A program made the position numbers and the translations under genes. Shown piece after piece: positions 42,511 through 50,137 of a DNA stretch of 64,000 nucleotides. The stretch comes from Ahniella affigens. GTDB taxonomy: Bacteria; Pseudomonadota; Gammaproteobacteria; Xanthomonadales; Ahniellaceae. Within the stretch, counting starts at the first letter, position 1; the number at the start of each line of letters is the position of its first letter. The notes under the pieces were generated by a model, which worked only from the letters and a program-made list of their open reading frames with translations, ran no database searches and was not told the DNA's origin. The stretch covers positions 806,001 to 870,000 of the forward strand of contig NZ_CP027860.1 in the NCBI RefSeq assembly GCF_003015185.1. The letters run 5' to 3'.

Positions 42511-43454
42511 TCCTCTTCGACGATCACGTCGTCGGCCTCGGGCGTAAACAGCAGGCGATTCGGATTCTTGCGGATTTCGCGCGAGAACTCATTCAGATTG
42601 CGGCTGGATGCTTCCAGGTTGATCGAGATGGCGTCGATCCGCTGGGACAGACTGCTGGTGATCTCTGCCAGATCATTGACGGTTTCGCGCAGCCCCGGAC
42701 GGTTCTCGGCGGCAATCTCGTTCAACTCGTTCAGCAATTGGTCGAGGCTCGCGCGTGTGGTCTGCAGATCTTTGGAGATCGTTGCCGCAGCGTCCGCCGT
42801 GCTCGCAATATCACCGAGCATGGCGTCGATGTGTTGTCGGTTTTCTGGCTTCAGCACGTCATTGATGGCATTGCTGGCTTTGTTCAGATCCTTGAGCAGC
42901 TTTTCGGCCTCGGCGAGGATAGTGGGTGCCGAGGCATCCAGGCTCGCGCCGAGGGAATCAAGGCGCTTGTCGAGGGTGTCGACCAACGGCCGGATCCGTT
43001 CGCGCGTCAGCGCGGTGGCTTCGGTTGCCAGATCGTTCAGCGCAGTGAAGACATCGCCGCCACCCCGCGATGTCATGGTTGCTCCGGCCTTCAGCATGGT
43101 CTTGCTGTCGCCCTCGATAATCGCAATGGCGACGTCGGCAAGCAGCCCGGTGCTCTGCATCGCGGCGATGGAATTGTCGGGAATACCCCAGTCATCGCGG
43201 ATCGACAGCGTCGCCTTGTAGTGCACACCCGTGTTGTCCCGGCTGGGCTCCAGACCTTGAACGGAGCCAACGCGATAGCCTTCGTAGAAGACCGGAGCGC
43301 CGACTTTCAGGCCGGTGACATTGTCGTAGACGGCAAAATAGTCGACGCCTTGTTCGCGCTTGCCGGTGATGACCACCAACAGCACGAAGAAGCCGATCAG
43401 GCAGGCCAGGACAAAAGCGCCGACCAGGGTGTAGTTCACGGTATCGCGTTTCAT
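42507..43454 (-). CDS. MCE-domain (MlaD-like) phospholipid transport protein
   Basis: A 315-residue protein anchored by one N-terminal helix (VGAFVLACLIGFFVLLVVI). The MCE domain follows (about 38-115: YDNVTGLKVGAPVFYEGYRV, GVHYKATLSIRDDW, GLLADVAIAIIEG). The rest is a long helical, coiled region ending in EEE. MCE proteins form hexameric tunnels for lipids between membranes. The usual ABC permease and ATPase genes are not beside it in this window; upstream is a divergent dnaE2. It heads the mce-pqiC-holD-rimI operon. Confidence 0.92.
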   Translation of the reverse strand: MKRDTVNYTLVGAFVLACLIGFFVLLVVITGKREQGVDYFAVYDNVTGLKVGAPVFYEGYRVGSVQGLEPSRDNTGVHYKATLSIRDDWGIPDNSIAAMQSTGLLADVAIAIIEGDSKTMLKAGATMTSRGGGDVFTALNDLATEATALTRERIRPLVDTLDKRLDSLGASLDASAPTILAEAEKLLKDLNKASNAINDVLKPENRQHIDAMLGDIASTADAAATISKDLQTTRASLDQLLNELNEIAAENRPGLRETVNDLAEITSSLSQRIDAISINLEASSRNLNEFSREIRKNPNRLLFTPEADDVIVEEE

Positions 43455-43580
43455 GCGGCGATTATGCCTGGATTGCGCGCCAATTCGATCAGTCCCTGAT
43501 CAGAGCAATCTGGCAAGTGTTTGATTCAGAAGCTGATCCGATCTGAGCGCGTCGACTTGATTCCGGAATCATCAGAAAAA

Positions 43581-43596
43581 CTGTACATTTGTGCAG
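43581..43596 (+). promoter_or_regulatory. LexA-like SOS box before dnaE2
   Basis: CTGTACATTTGTGCAG matches the CTGT-N8-ACAG LexA pattern at all but one base. Its core TGTACATTTGTGCA is also near the TGTACAAATGTACA reported for a Xanthomonas LexA. It ends 1 base before the dnaE2 ATG. Site seen; LexA binding inferred. Confidence 0.6.
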
Positions 43597-43597
43597 T

Positions 43598-46500
43598 ATG
43601 CCCGAACCCGCGCGCGCGCCTGAAACGACTGATGCCCCGGCTTATGCCGAGCTGCTGTGCTGCTCGAATTTCAGCTTTCAGCGTGGGGCGTCCAGCGCCC
43701 GCGAACTGGTCGAGCAGGCCGCGGCATTGGGCTATGAGGCGTTGGCAATTACCGACGATTGCTCGTTTGCCGGGGTTGTGCGCGCTTACGAGGCGGCCCG
43801 TGAGCGGTCGTTTCGATTGCTGATCGGTACCCGGGTCGAAACCGCCGAGGGCGATGAGCTGGTGTTACTCGCCGCCGACTTGGCGGGCTACAAACAGTTG
43901 TCCAGTTTGATCACCACTGCGCGTCGCCGTGCCGACAAGGGCCAGTACACCTTGCATCGGGATGATCTGCAGGGGCTTCATGCCGGCGTGCTGACGATCG
44001 CCGTGCTGTCGCGCGCGCCGCCGTCTGATCAGGCGGATTGGCTGACCCGATTGGCGGCGGCGATGCCAGATCGCTTCTGGCTGGGCATTGCATTGCATCG
44101 AGAGGCGGACGATCGCGCGCGTTTGGCCCAAGCCGAGCAACTGGCGCAGGCCATGCAGCGGCCGCTGGTTGCGATTGGCGCCGTCGAAATGCATGCGCGG
44201 AGTCGACGTGCGTTGCATGATGTGCTGACGGCTGTCCGCTACCACTGTACGGTTGCTGAGGCGGGTTATCGTCTGCGTGGCAATGGCGAGCGGGTGCTCC
44301 GCACGCGGTCGGATTTGGCATCTTTGTATCCCGCCGCCTTGATGGCCGAAACAGTGCGGATCGCGCAGCGCTGCCACTTCTGCCTGAGTCAACTCCGCTA
44401 TCAGTACCCGCCCGAAGTGGTGCCAAACGGCATGTCGGCCGCCGAGCAACTGCGCTGCTTGACCGAGGCCGGCGCAAAGCGCCGCTGGCCTGCCGGAATG
44501 CCGTCGTCGGTGTCGCTGCAGATCGAGCACGAGCTCACACTGATCAGCGAGCTCGGTTACGAATGCTACTTTCTGACGGTGGAGGACTTGGTTCGTTATG
44601 CGCGCAGCATTGGCATTCTGTGCCAGGGGCGCGGCTCGGCGGCGAACAGTGCCGTGTGTTTTTGTCTCGGCATTACCGAGGTCGATCCGGCGCGCGGCAA
44701 TCTGCTGTTCGAGCGTTTCATCTCCCGCGAGCGTAACGAGCCGCCGGATATCGATGTCGACTTCGAGCATGAGCGCCGCGAGGAGGTCATTCAATACGTC
44801 TATCGCAAATATGGTCGGCAGCGGGCCGCGCTAACCGCGACAGTGATTTGCTATCGCCCGAAGTCGGCGATTCGCGATGTGGGCAAAGCCCTGGGCCTGA
44901 GTCTGGAACAGGTCGATGCGCTCGCGTCGGCGCTGCAATGGTGGGACGGCTTCAAAGCCGTCGAGGCGCGGCTGATCGAGCGCGGGTTTGATCCCGAATC
45001 ACGCATCATCAAGCAGCTGCTGGCGCTGGCGCGACAACTGCTCGACTTCCCACGGCATCTGAGTCAGCACGTGGGTGGTTTTGTCATCGCGGCCGAACCG
45101 CTGTGCGAGCTGGTGCCGATCGAGAATGCGGCGATGCCGGATCGCACGGTCATTCAATGGGACAAGGACGATCTCGATGTGCTCGGTTTCGTCAAGGTGG
45201 ACTTGCTCGCACTTGGCATGCTGACCGCAATTCGTCGGTGCTTCGATCTGATCCAGGCCGAACAGGCGCGTTGGTGCCGGCAGCCCGTGCCGGCACTGAC
45301 TCTGGCGACGATTCCATCGGAAGACCCGGCAACGTACACAATGATCCAGGCTGCCGACACGGTCGGTGTGTTCCAGATCGAATCGCGCGCGCAGATGGCC
45401 ATGTTGCCGCGCCTGAAGCCGCGCACGTTTTACGACTTGGTGATCGAGGTCGCAATCGTTCGGCCGGGCCCGATTCAAGGCAAGATGGTGCATCCGTATC
45501 TGCGCCGTCGCCAGGGTGTGGAGCCGGTCAGTTATCCGAGTGAGGACTTGCGCCGCGTGTTCGAGCGCACCCTCGGCGTGCCGATTTTTCAGGAGCAGGT
45601 CATGCAACTGGCGATTGTTGCAGCCGGATTTTCGCCGGGCGAGGCCGATGGATTGCGCCGCTCAATGGCCGCCTGGAAGCGCAAGGGTGGGTTAGAGCAC
45701 CTGCAGCAGCGGATCGTGCAGGGCATGCGTGAGCGCGGCTACGACCAGGAGTTCGCCGAGCAGGTCTTCGAGCAGATCAAGGGCTTTGGCAGCTACGGTT
45801 TTCCAGAATCGCATGCGGCCAGCTTTGCCTTGCTCGCGTATGCGTCCTGCTGGTTGAAGCGACATCAGCCGGTCGCGTTTGCGTGCGCGCTGATCAACTC
45901 ACAGCCGATGGGGTTTTACTCGAACTCGCAGATTCTGCAGGATCTACGTCGGCATGGTTTTACCGTGCTGCCGCCCGATGTGCGGCACAGCGGATTCGAT
46001 TCGAGTTTGGAGTCGGTGCCGGAGTCGTCCATCGGCGGCAGGGCCGCAGATCCGGTGCAACTAACCACGACGCTGCCGCAGCCACAATTGCGCCTCGGCC
46101 TGCGCGAGATTCGCGGCATGCGCGCGGCGGCGGCGGCGCGCATCGTCGCCTCGCGTGCCAAGACCCCGTTTGGTGATCTCGACGATCTTTGTCTGCGCGC
46201 CGAGCTCGATGCATTTGATCGCGCGCGCTTGGCCGAAGGTGGCGCGCTGGAAGGTTTGGTCGGCAATCGTCATCAGGCGCGCTGGCAGGCAGCAGGGGTT
46301 GATCTGCCGACGCCGGTGCTGCGTGGCGCGCGGATTCAGGAGTCAGTGGCCCAGTTGACCCTGCCTGGTTTGGGCGATGAGGTACAGGCGGATTATCGAA
46401 ACCTCGGCTATTCGCTGAAGGCGCATCCACTGTCGTTGCTGCGCGCGACTTTGCGGCAAAAGCGCTGGAAGAGCGTTGGCGAAACCTTGGCCGCACGCCA

Positions 46501-46786
46501 TGGCGCCCGCTTGCGCGCAGCCGGTCTGGTCACCTTGCGGCAACGTCCCGGCACGGCTGCGGGCGTGACGTTCCTGACCCTGGAGGATGAGAGCGGCTGG
46601 TTGAATGTGATCGTCTGGCGACAGATCGCTGAAACCCAACGGCGCGTCCTGCTGGAATCATCGTTGCTTGGGATTCAAGGCGAACTGCAAAGCGCCGAAG
46701 GCGTGACCCATCTGATCGCGCATCATCTGGTGGATTTGAGCGGAATGCTGAATGGTCTGGACAGTCGGTCACGGGATTTTCATTGA
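43598..46786 (+). CDS. dnaE2: Error-prone DNA polymerase DnaE2 (ImuC)
   Basis: A 1,062-residue C-family polymerase. The N-terminal PHP domain starts [20 protein letters not shown]; the palm carries [20 protein letters not shown] with the catalytic Asps and [16 protein letters not shown]; the HhH and OB folds end SRDFH, the DnaE2 ending. It copies damaged DNA with ImuA/ImuB in the SOS response, but no imuA or imuB lies here. ATG at 43598 directly follows a LexA-like box and has no ribosome site, so the transcript may be leaderless or the start may differ. Confidence 0.94.
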   Translation: MPEPARAPETTDAPAYAELLCCSNFSFQRGASSARELVEQAAALGYEALAITDDCSFAGVVRAYEAARERSFRLLIGTRVETAEGDELVLLAADLAGYKQLSSLITTARRRADKGQYTLHRDDLQGLHAGVLTIAVLSRAPPSDQADWLTRLAAAMPDRFWLGIALHREADDRARLAQAEQLAQAMQRPLVAIGAVEMHARSRRALHDVLTAVRYHCTVAEAGYRLRGNGERVLRTRSDLASLYPAALMAETVRIAQRCHFCLSQLRYQYPPEVVPNGMSAAEQLRCLTEAGAKRRWPAGMPSSVSLQIEHELTLISELGYECYFLTVEDLVRYARSIGILCQGRGSAANSAVCFCLGITEVDPARGNLLFERFISRERNEPPDIDVDFEHERREEVIQYVYRKYGRQRAALTATVICYRPKSAIRDVGKALGLSLEQVDALASALQWWDGFKAVEARLIERGFDPESRIIKQLLALARQLLDFPRHLSQHVGGFVIAAEPLCELVPIENAAMPDRTVIQWDKDDLDVLGFVKVDLLALGMLTAIRRCFDLIQAEQARWCRQPVPALTLATIPSEDPATYTMIQAADTVGVFQIESRAQMAMLPRLKPRTFYDLVIEVAIVRPGPIQGKMVHPYLRRRQGVEPVSYPSEDLRRVFERTLGVPIFQEQVMQLAIVAAGFSPGEADGLRRSMAAWKRKGGLEHLQQRIVQGMRERGYDQEFAEQVFEQIKGFGSYGFPESHAASFALLAYASCWLKRHQPVAFACALINSQPMGFYSNSQILQDLRRHGFTVLPPDVRHSGFDSSLESVPESSIGGRAADPVQLTTTLPQPQLRLGLREIRGMRAAAAARIVASRAKTPFGDLDDLCLRAELDAFDRARLAEGGALEGLVGNRHQARWQAAGVDLPTPVLRGARIQESVAQLTLPGLGDEVQADYRNLGYSLKAHPLSLLRATLRQKRWKSVGETLAARHGARLRAAGLVTLRQRPGTAAGVTFLTLEDESGWLNVIVWRQIAETQRRVLLESSLLGIQGELQSAEGVTHLIAHHLVDLSGMLNGLDSRSRDFH

Positions 46787-46863
46787 GCGTTTGTGTCGTT
46801 GGGAGGCGTCTGAACAAGCCGATCCTGGACCTCTTCAAACCCTCCCTGGCGACGTTTGGGAAC

Positions 46864-48339
46864 TCAGGTGCAGCAGGAGGATTTGTGGACGGGCGGTAGC
46901 GCAATGTTCGTTACCGCCGGCCCGCAGCCGCAGCCAGACTGTCCTTGCGCTTTGGCCTGTTCATCCTTCACGCAGCAAGCGCTGGCATCTTGCTTGGGTG
47001 CGCCGCCGCAACACGCAGAATCGCTGGTCTCTGCTAGCGTGAGTCCGGCTTCAGACTTCGGCACACAGCAAGCACTTGCGACGGGCGTCTCGTCTTCAAA
47101 CTGCGTGATGCAAACGCCGGTCTCTGGCAGTACCAACTCGACCCGGCGTGCGCTTTCCCAATCGCCAGCAATCGCCGCGACGACGGAGCGCACCTGCTCA
47201 TAGCCGGTGAGCAGCAGGAACGTCGGCGCACGACCATAGCTTTTCATGCCGACCACATAGACACCGGCATCCGGGTGTTTGAGTTCCTCGGCACCATGCG
47301 GGCGAACCGAACCACAGCTGTGCAGGTTTGGATCGATCAAGGGTGCCAGCGCACGTGGGCTTTGCGTGCCGGGATCAAGATCAAGGCGCAGCTCTGACAG
47401 GAGACTCAAGTTTGGACGAAAGCCGGTGCAACCGATGATTTCGTCGACCGCAGGCAGCGCCTGATGATTGCTAAAGGCAACGATCCCTTGATCCGTGCGC
47501 GCCAGTCGCTGCAGATGAAAGCCAGGATGCAGAACGAGAACGCCGCGATCGAGCAGTTGCTTGATCTTCAGGCCCAATCGACCGCGTTCTTGCAACTGAT
47601 CATGCTCGCCTCCGCCGAGCACGCGGCGCAGGTCACTGCGCCGAATCGCCCAATGGATTTGCATTTTTGGCGCATCTGCTGCCAGCACGGCCAAGTCATT
47701 CAAGACATTGAAGGCCGAGTGACCGCTGCCAACGACCAGTACGCGCTTACCCGCGTAGCGCGTGCGTTGCTCCCCGAGCACGTCGGGCATGCCATATGCG
47801 ATCTCGGCTTGCAAGGCGCGTTCACCGAGTGCAAGCAGACCGGCGGCGCCTAACGGATTCGGTTGTTCGACGGTGCCTGAGGCATCAATGACGGCTTGCG
47901 CCAGAATCTCGTGTTCGCCATCGGCGTTTTGGTAGCGAATAAGGAATGGCGAGGTGTCGCGCTCGGCATTCTTCATCAGATCGTGCTGCACGCGGCTGAC
48001 TGCCAACACGCGGCTGTTCAGGCGAATCGTTCCGCTGAGTGCCGGCGTTGCTGCGAGCGGGCGCAGGTAGTGCTGGACGACTTCGGCGCCGGTTGGAAAC
48101 GTATCGGGATTCGGTCCTTCCCAGCCTTGCGCCGCGAGCAAGATCCGCGCTTCGCGGTCAATATTGAACTGCCACGGCGAGAACATGCGCACTTGGGCCC
48201 ATTGCAACATGCCTGCGCCGACACTGGCGCCCGCTTCGAGGACCAAGACGGGCATACGCCGCGCGTGCAAATGCGCCGCGGCAGCGAGGCCTACGGGGCC
48301 CGCTCCGATCACGACTACGGGAAGAGAATTCATATTCAT
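46864..48339 (-). CDS. FAD/NAD(P)-binding oxidoreductase with Cys-pair tail, ars-type
   Basis: A 491-residue flavoprotein. A FAD-binding GxGxxG is at about 12-17 (VIGAGPVGLAAAAHL) and the NAD(P) site at VLVVGSGHSAFNVL, the plan of flavin monooxygenases such as ArsO. The last 86 residues carry 11 Cys, including four CC pairs (ASACC, DSACC, ASACC, SSCC) and GCGCG, a likely As(III) or metal site. AGGAG precedes the ATG at 48339. It lies 56 bases after an ArsN1-type gene, suggesting an arsenic cassette. Substrate unproved; a sulfur or metal role is possible. Confidence 0.82.
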   Translation of the reverse strand: MNMNSLPVVVIGAGPVGLAAAAHLHARRMPVLVLEAGASVGAGMLQWAQVRMFSPWQFNIDREARILLAAQGWEGPNPDTFPTGAEVVQHYLRPLAATPALSGTIRLNSRVLAVSRVQHDLMKNAERDTSPFLIRYQNADGEHEILAQAVIDASGTVEQPNPLGAAGLLALGERALQAEIAYGMPDVLGEQRTRYAGKRVLVVGSGHSAFNVLNDLAVLAADAPKMQIHWAIRRSDLRRVLGGGEHDQLQERGRLGLKIKQLLDRGVLVLHPGFHLQRLARTDQGIVAFSNHQALPAVDEIIGCTGFRPNLSLLSELRLDLDPGTQSPRALAPLIDPNLHSCGSVRPHGAEELKHPDAGVYVVGMKSYGRAPTFLLLTGYEQVRSVVAAIAGDWESARRVELVLPETGVCITQFEDETPVASACCVPKSEAGLTLAETSDSACCGGAPKQDASACCVKDEQAKAQGQSGCGCGPAVTNIALPPVHKSSCCT

Positions 48340-48395
48340 GGGCTTGCTCCTGGGTTTGAGTGGCGCGATCGCAATGCGCCGAAAAGGGTGCGGCG

Positions 48396-48926
48396 TTAGC
48401 CGACTGGGTGCGGTTCAGGCAGCGGCGCATCAGTCGGCAGCAGGCAACGCTCGACAATGACGACGTCCAGCCACTGTCCATCCAATTGCGCGTGGCGTTC
48501 ATAGACACCGACTTCGCGAAAGCCGCAGGCCCGACACAAGGCACGGCTCGCCTGGTTGAACAGAAAGACGCGTGACAGCAGCTTCCAATAGCCCTGGTTC
48601 GCGGCGACCAGAATCAGGGATTGCAGCAAGTGTCGGCCCAGGCCTTGCCCGCGCGCTTGTCGATCGAAATAGATCGAGAACTCAGCAATGCCGGCATAGC
48701 AGGCGCGTTCCCGATACACGCTAAGCCCCGCCCAGCCGAGCACTTCGTCGTTGATGTCGACTGCCACCAGCATGGGGTAGCGCGCCGAATCGGCGATGCG
48801 CGCTGTAATATCGGCCCGCTCGCGCGGTTTCGTTTCAAAGGTTGCGCTGCGCTCGGCGATGCCCTGATTGTAGATCGCGCAGATGCGGGCGGCGTCTGCG
48901 TGTTCGGCGGGTCGGATACGGGTCAT
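48396..48926 (-). CDS. arsN1: ArsN1-type GNAT acetyltransferase (arsinothricin/phosphinothricin)
   Basis: A 176-residue GNAT enzyme. Features of the phosphinothricin/arsinothricin acetyltransferase group: CAIYNQGIAERSATFET, then WAGLSVYRERACYAGIAEFS and the acetyl-CoA loop ARGQGLGRHLL, and LFNQASRALCRACGFREVGV. ArsN1 acetylates arsinothricin and related glutamate analogues, making them harmless. The start at 48926 is preferred because an operator lies just upstream (48942-48960), and the longer frame runs into the marR gene. A neighbouring MarR-like regulator with a CC motif supports the arsenic link. General amino-acid acetylation is an alternative. Confidence 0.85.
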   Translation of the reverse strand: MTRIRPAEHADAARICAIYNQGIAERSATFETKPRERADITARIADSARYPMLVAVDINDEVLGWAGLSVYRERACYAGIAEFSIYFDRQARGQGLGRHLLQSLILVAANQGYWKLLSRVFLFNQASRALCRACGFREVGVYERHAQLDGQWLDVVIVERCLLPTDAPLPEPHPVG

Positions 48927-48941
48927 GAGCGTGGTTCCATG

Positions 48942-48960
48942 TGGTTGGCAGTAGCAACTA
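48942..48960. promoter_or_regulatory. Operator copy before the acetyltransferase gene
   Basis: TGGTTGGCAGTAGCAACTA differs at 2 of 19 positions from the site before the regulator gene. It lies 16 bases upstream of the arsN1 start, between the regulator stop and arsN1. Shared sites point to one regulator for both. Confidence 0.75.
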
Positions 48961-48978
48961 AATGCGCAAAAAAATGCT

Positions 48979-49530
48979 TCAGCTGCAGGTAGTTTTGGAT
49001 TTGCTGCCAGCGGCGCAGGCGGACTCGCAACTCCCGACGCTGACGCCGCTGACAAAGCGCGCTTCGGCCGCTTTGGCCAAGCGTCGGATGACTTCGGTCG
49101 CCGCCGCGCGCACGCCGGGCTCCAAGCCGCGTAGCAGGTCAGCTTGTTGGGCAATCAAGGCGCCATTGATGCGTTCATACAAACGCCGGCCGCTGGCAGT
49201 GACCTTGAGGGAGACGGCGCGCGCGTCGTCGGCATCCGGTAGCCGCGCAACGTAGTCTTTGCGGACCAAGGCATCGACGACGCGCGTGGTCGTGCTCTTG
49301 TCGAGCTTCAGCGCATCTGACAGTGACTTGCTGCGCATTGGGCCCTGTTCAACGAGCGTCTCCAGCGCGTAGCACTGCGTCACCGAGATGTCGTAACAGC
49401 AAATCTGATCGCGATCGCGAAACTGATAGACGCGCACCAAATTCGACAGCGCCGCGTGCAACGCAATGGCGTCGCGCTCCAGGTTGAGGTCTGGGTCCTG
49501 GGATGGGCGGCGGGCTTTGAGGGTCGGCAT
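48979..49530 (-). CDS. MarR family regulator with Cys motifs, ars-type
   Basis: A 183-residue winged-helix regulator. After a basic N-terminus come QICCYDISVTQCYALETLVE (CC at 44-45, C53), the HTH SKSLSDALKLDKSTTTRVVD and the wing DADDARAVSLKVT. The C-terminus has SCESACAAGSKSKTTCS. Cys in both parts could bind As(III) or a similar thiol-reactive ligand and release DNA. ATG at 49530 sits 9 bases after a 19-bp palindromic operator, a second copy of which precedes arsN1. The role as sensor for this cassette is inference. Confidence 0.88.
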   Translation of the reverse strand: MPTLKARRPSQDPDLNLERDAIALHAALSNLVRVYQFRDRDQICCYDISVTQCYALETLVEQGPMRSKSLSDALKLDKSTTTRVVDALVRKDYVARLPDADDARAVSLKVTASGRRLYERINGALIAQQADLLRGLEPGVRAAATEVIRRLAKAAEARFVSGVSVGSCESACAAGSKSKTTCS

Positions 49531-49538
49531 GATGTTGG

Positions 49539-49557
49539 TAGTTGTCAGTAGCAACTA
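49539..49557. promoter_or_regulatory. Palindromic operator before the MarR-like gene
   Basis: TAGTTGTCAGTAGCAACTA has perfect 6-bp arms (TAGTTG/CAACTA) around 7 bases and lies 9 bases upstream of the regulator ATG. With the copy at 48942-48960 it forms a two-site regulon. Confidence 0.75.
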
Positions 49558-49593
49558 TATGGCGACCCATTCCGTGGCGTCAAGTGCCCTGGG

Positions 49594-50025
49594 TCAACTG
49601 GGCGATCGCGGGGCCTGAAGCCGGGCAGCCAGCCACGGTGCGAGGCCCAGCACGAGCATGCCGATCAGCATGAGTCCGCCGCGACTTAAGTCATAGTCGG
49701 CAACCAGACGGTCCCAGCCAAGACCCAGCAGCCGACCCAGGCCAAGTTCGAATGCCAGCATCAGCAGGACCCAGCAAAGCCCCGCGAACAGCTGCTGGCG
49801 TCGCGTCACGGCTGCGAGCCAGTCCGAACCAAGCAAGGCGATCACGAGAATCAATAGTGAGCCGAACACGACACCGAACAAATGCGCGCCCTTGGTGCCG
49901 ATCATTGGCACCAGAAACAAGCTGCGCAGCGTGCCATGGATCGCTTCGACGATCGCAATCAGCAACCAGAGCAAGAATACGCGGATCGGAAAGGCCACGG
50001 CATTGAACACAGTCGTTTCTCTCAA
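49594..50025 (-). CDS. Four-helix membrane protein of unknown function
   Basis: A 143-residue inner-membrane protein with about four hydrophobic helices (FLLWLLIAIVEAIHGTLRSL; LFGVVFGSLLILVIALLG; LCWVLLMLAFELGLGRLLG; LMLIGMLVLGLAPWLAARL). I recognise no family with certainty. The start is weak: TTG at 50025 or GTG at 50010. It is separated from the ars-type genes upstream of it in the coordinate order by about 60 bases but reads in the same direction and precedes them, so it could be in a common transcript. Confidence 0.65.
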   Translation of the reverse strand: MRETTVFNAVAFPIRVFLLWLLIAIVEAIHGTLRSLFLVPMIGTKGAHLFGVVFGSLLILVIALLGSDWLAAVTRRQQLFAGLCWVLLMLAFELGLGRLLGLGWDRLVADYDLSRGGLMLIGMLVLGLAPWLAARLQAPRSPS

Positions 50026-50137
50026 GGTCGATCTTGCTCCGATTCACCCCGCTTGACCAGCGCCCATCGGGCGCGGCAGCGCGCGATGCGCGCAAGTTCC
50101 AGACCGGGTCGATTAACCGCGTCCGATTCGAATCCGC

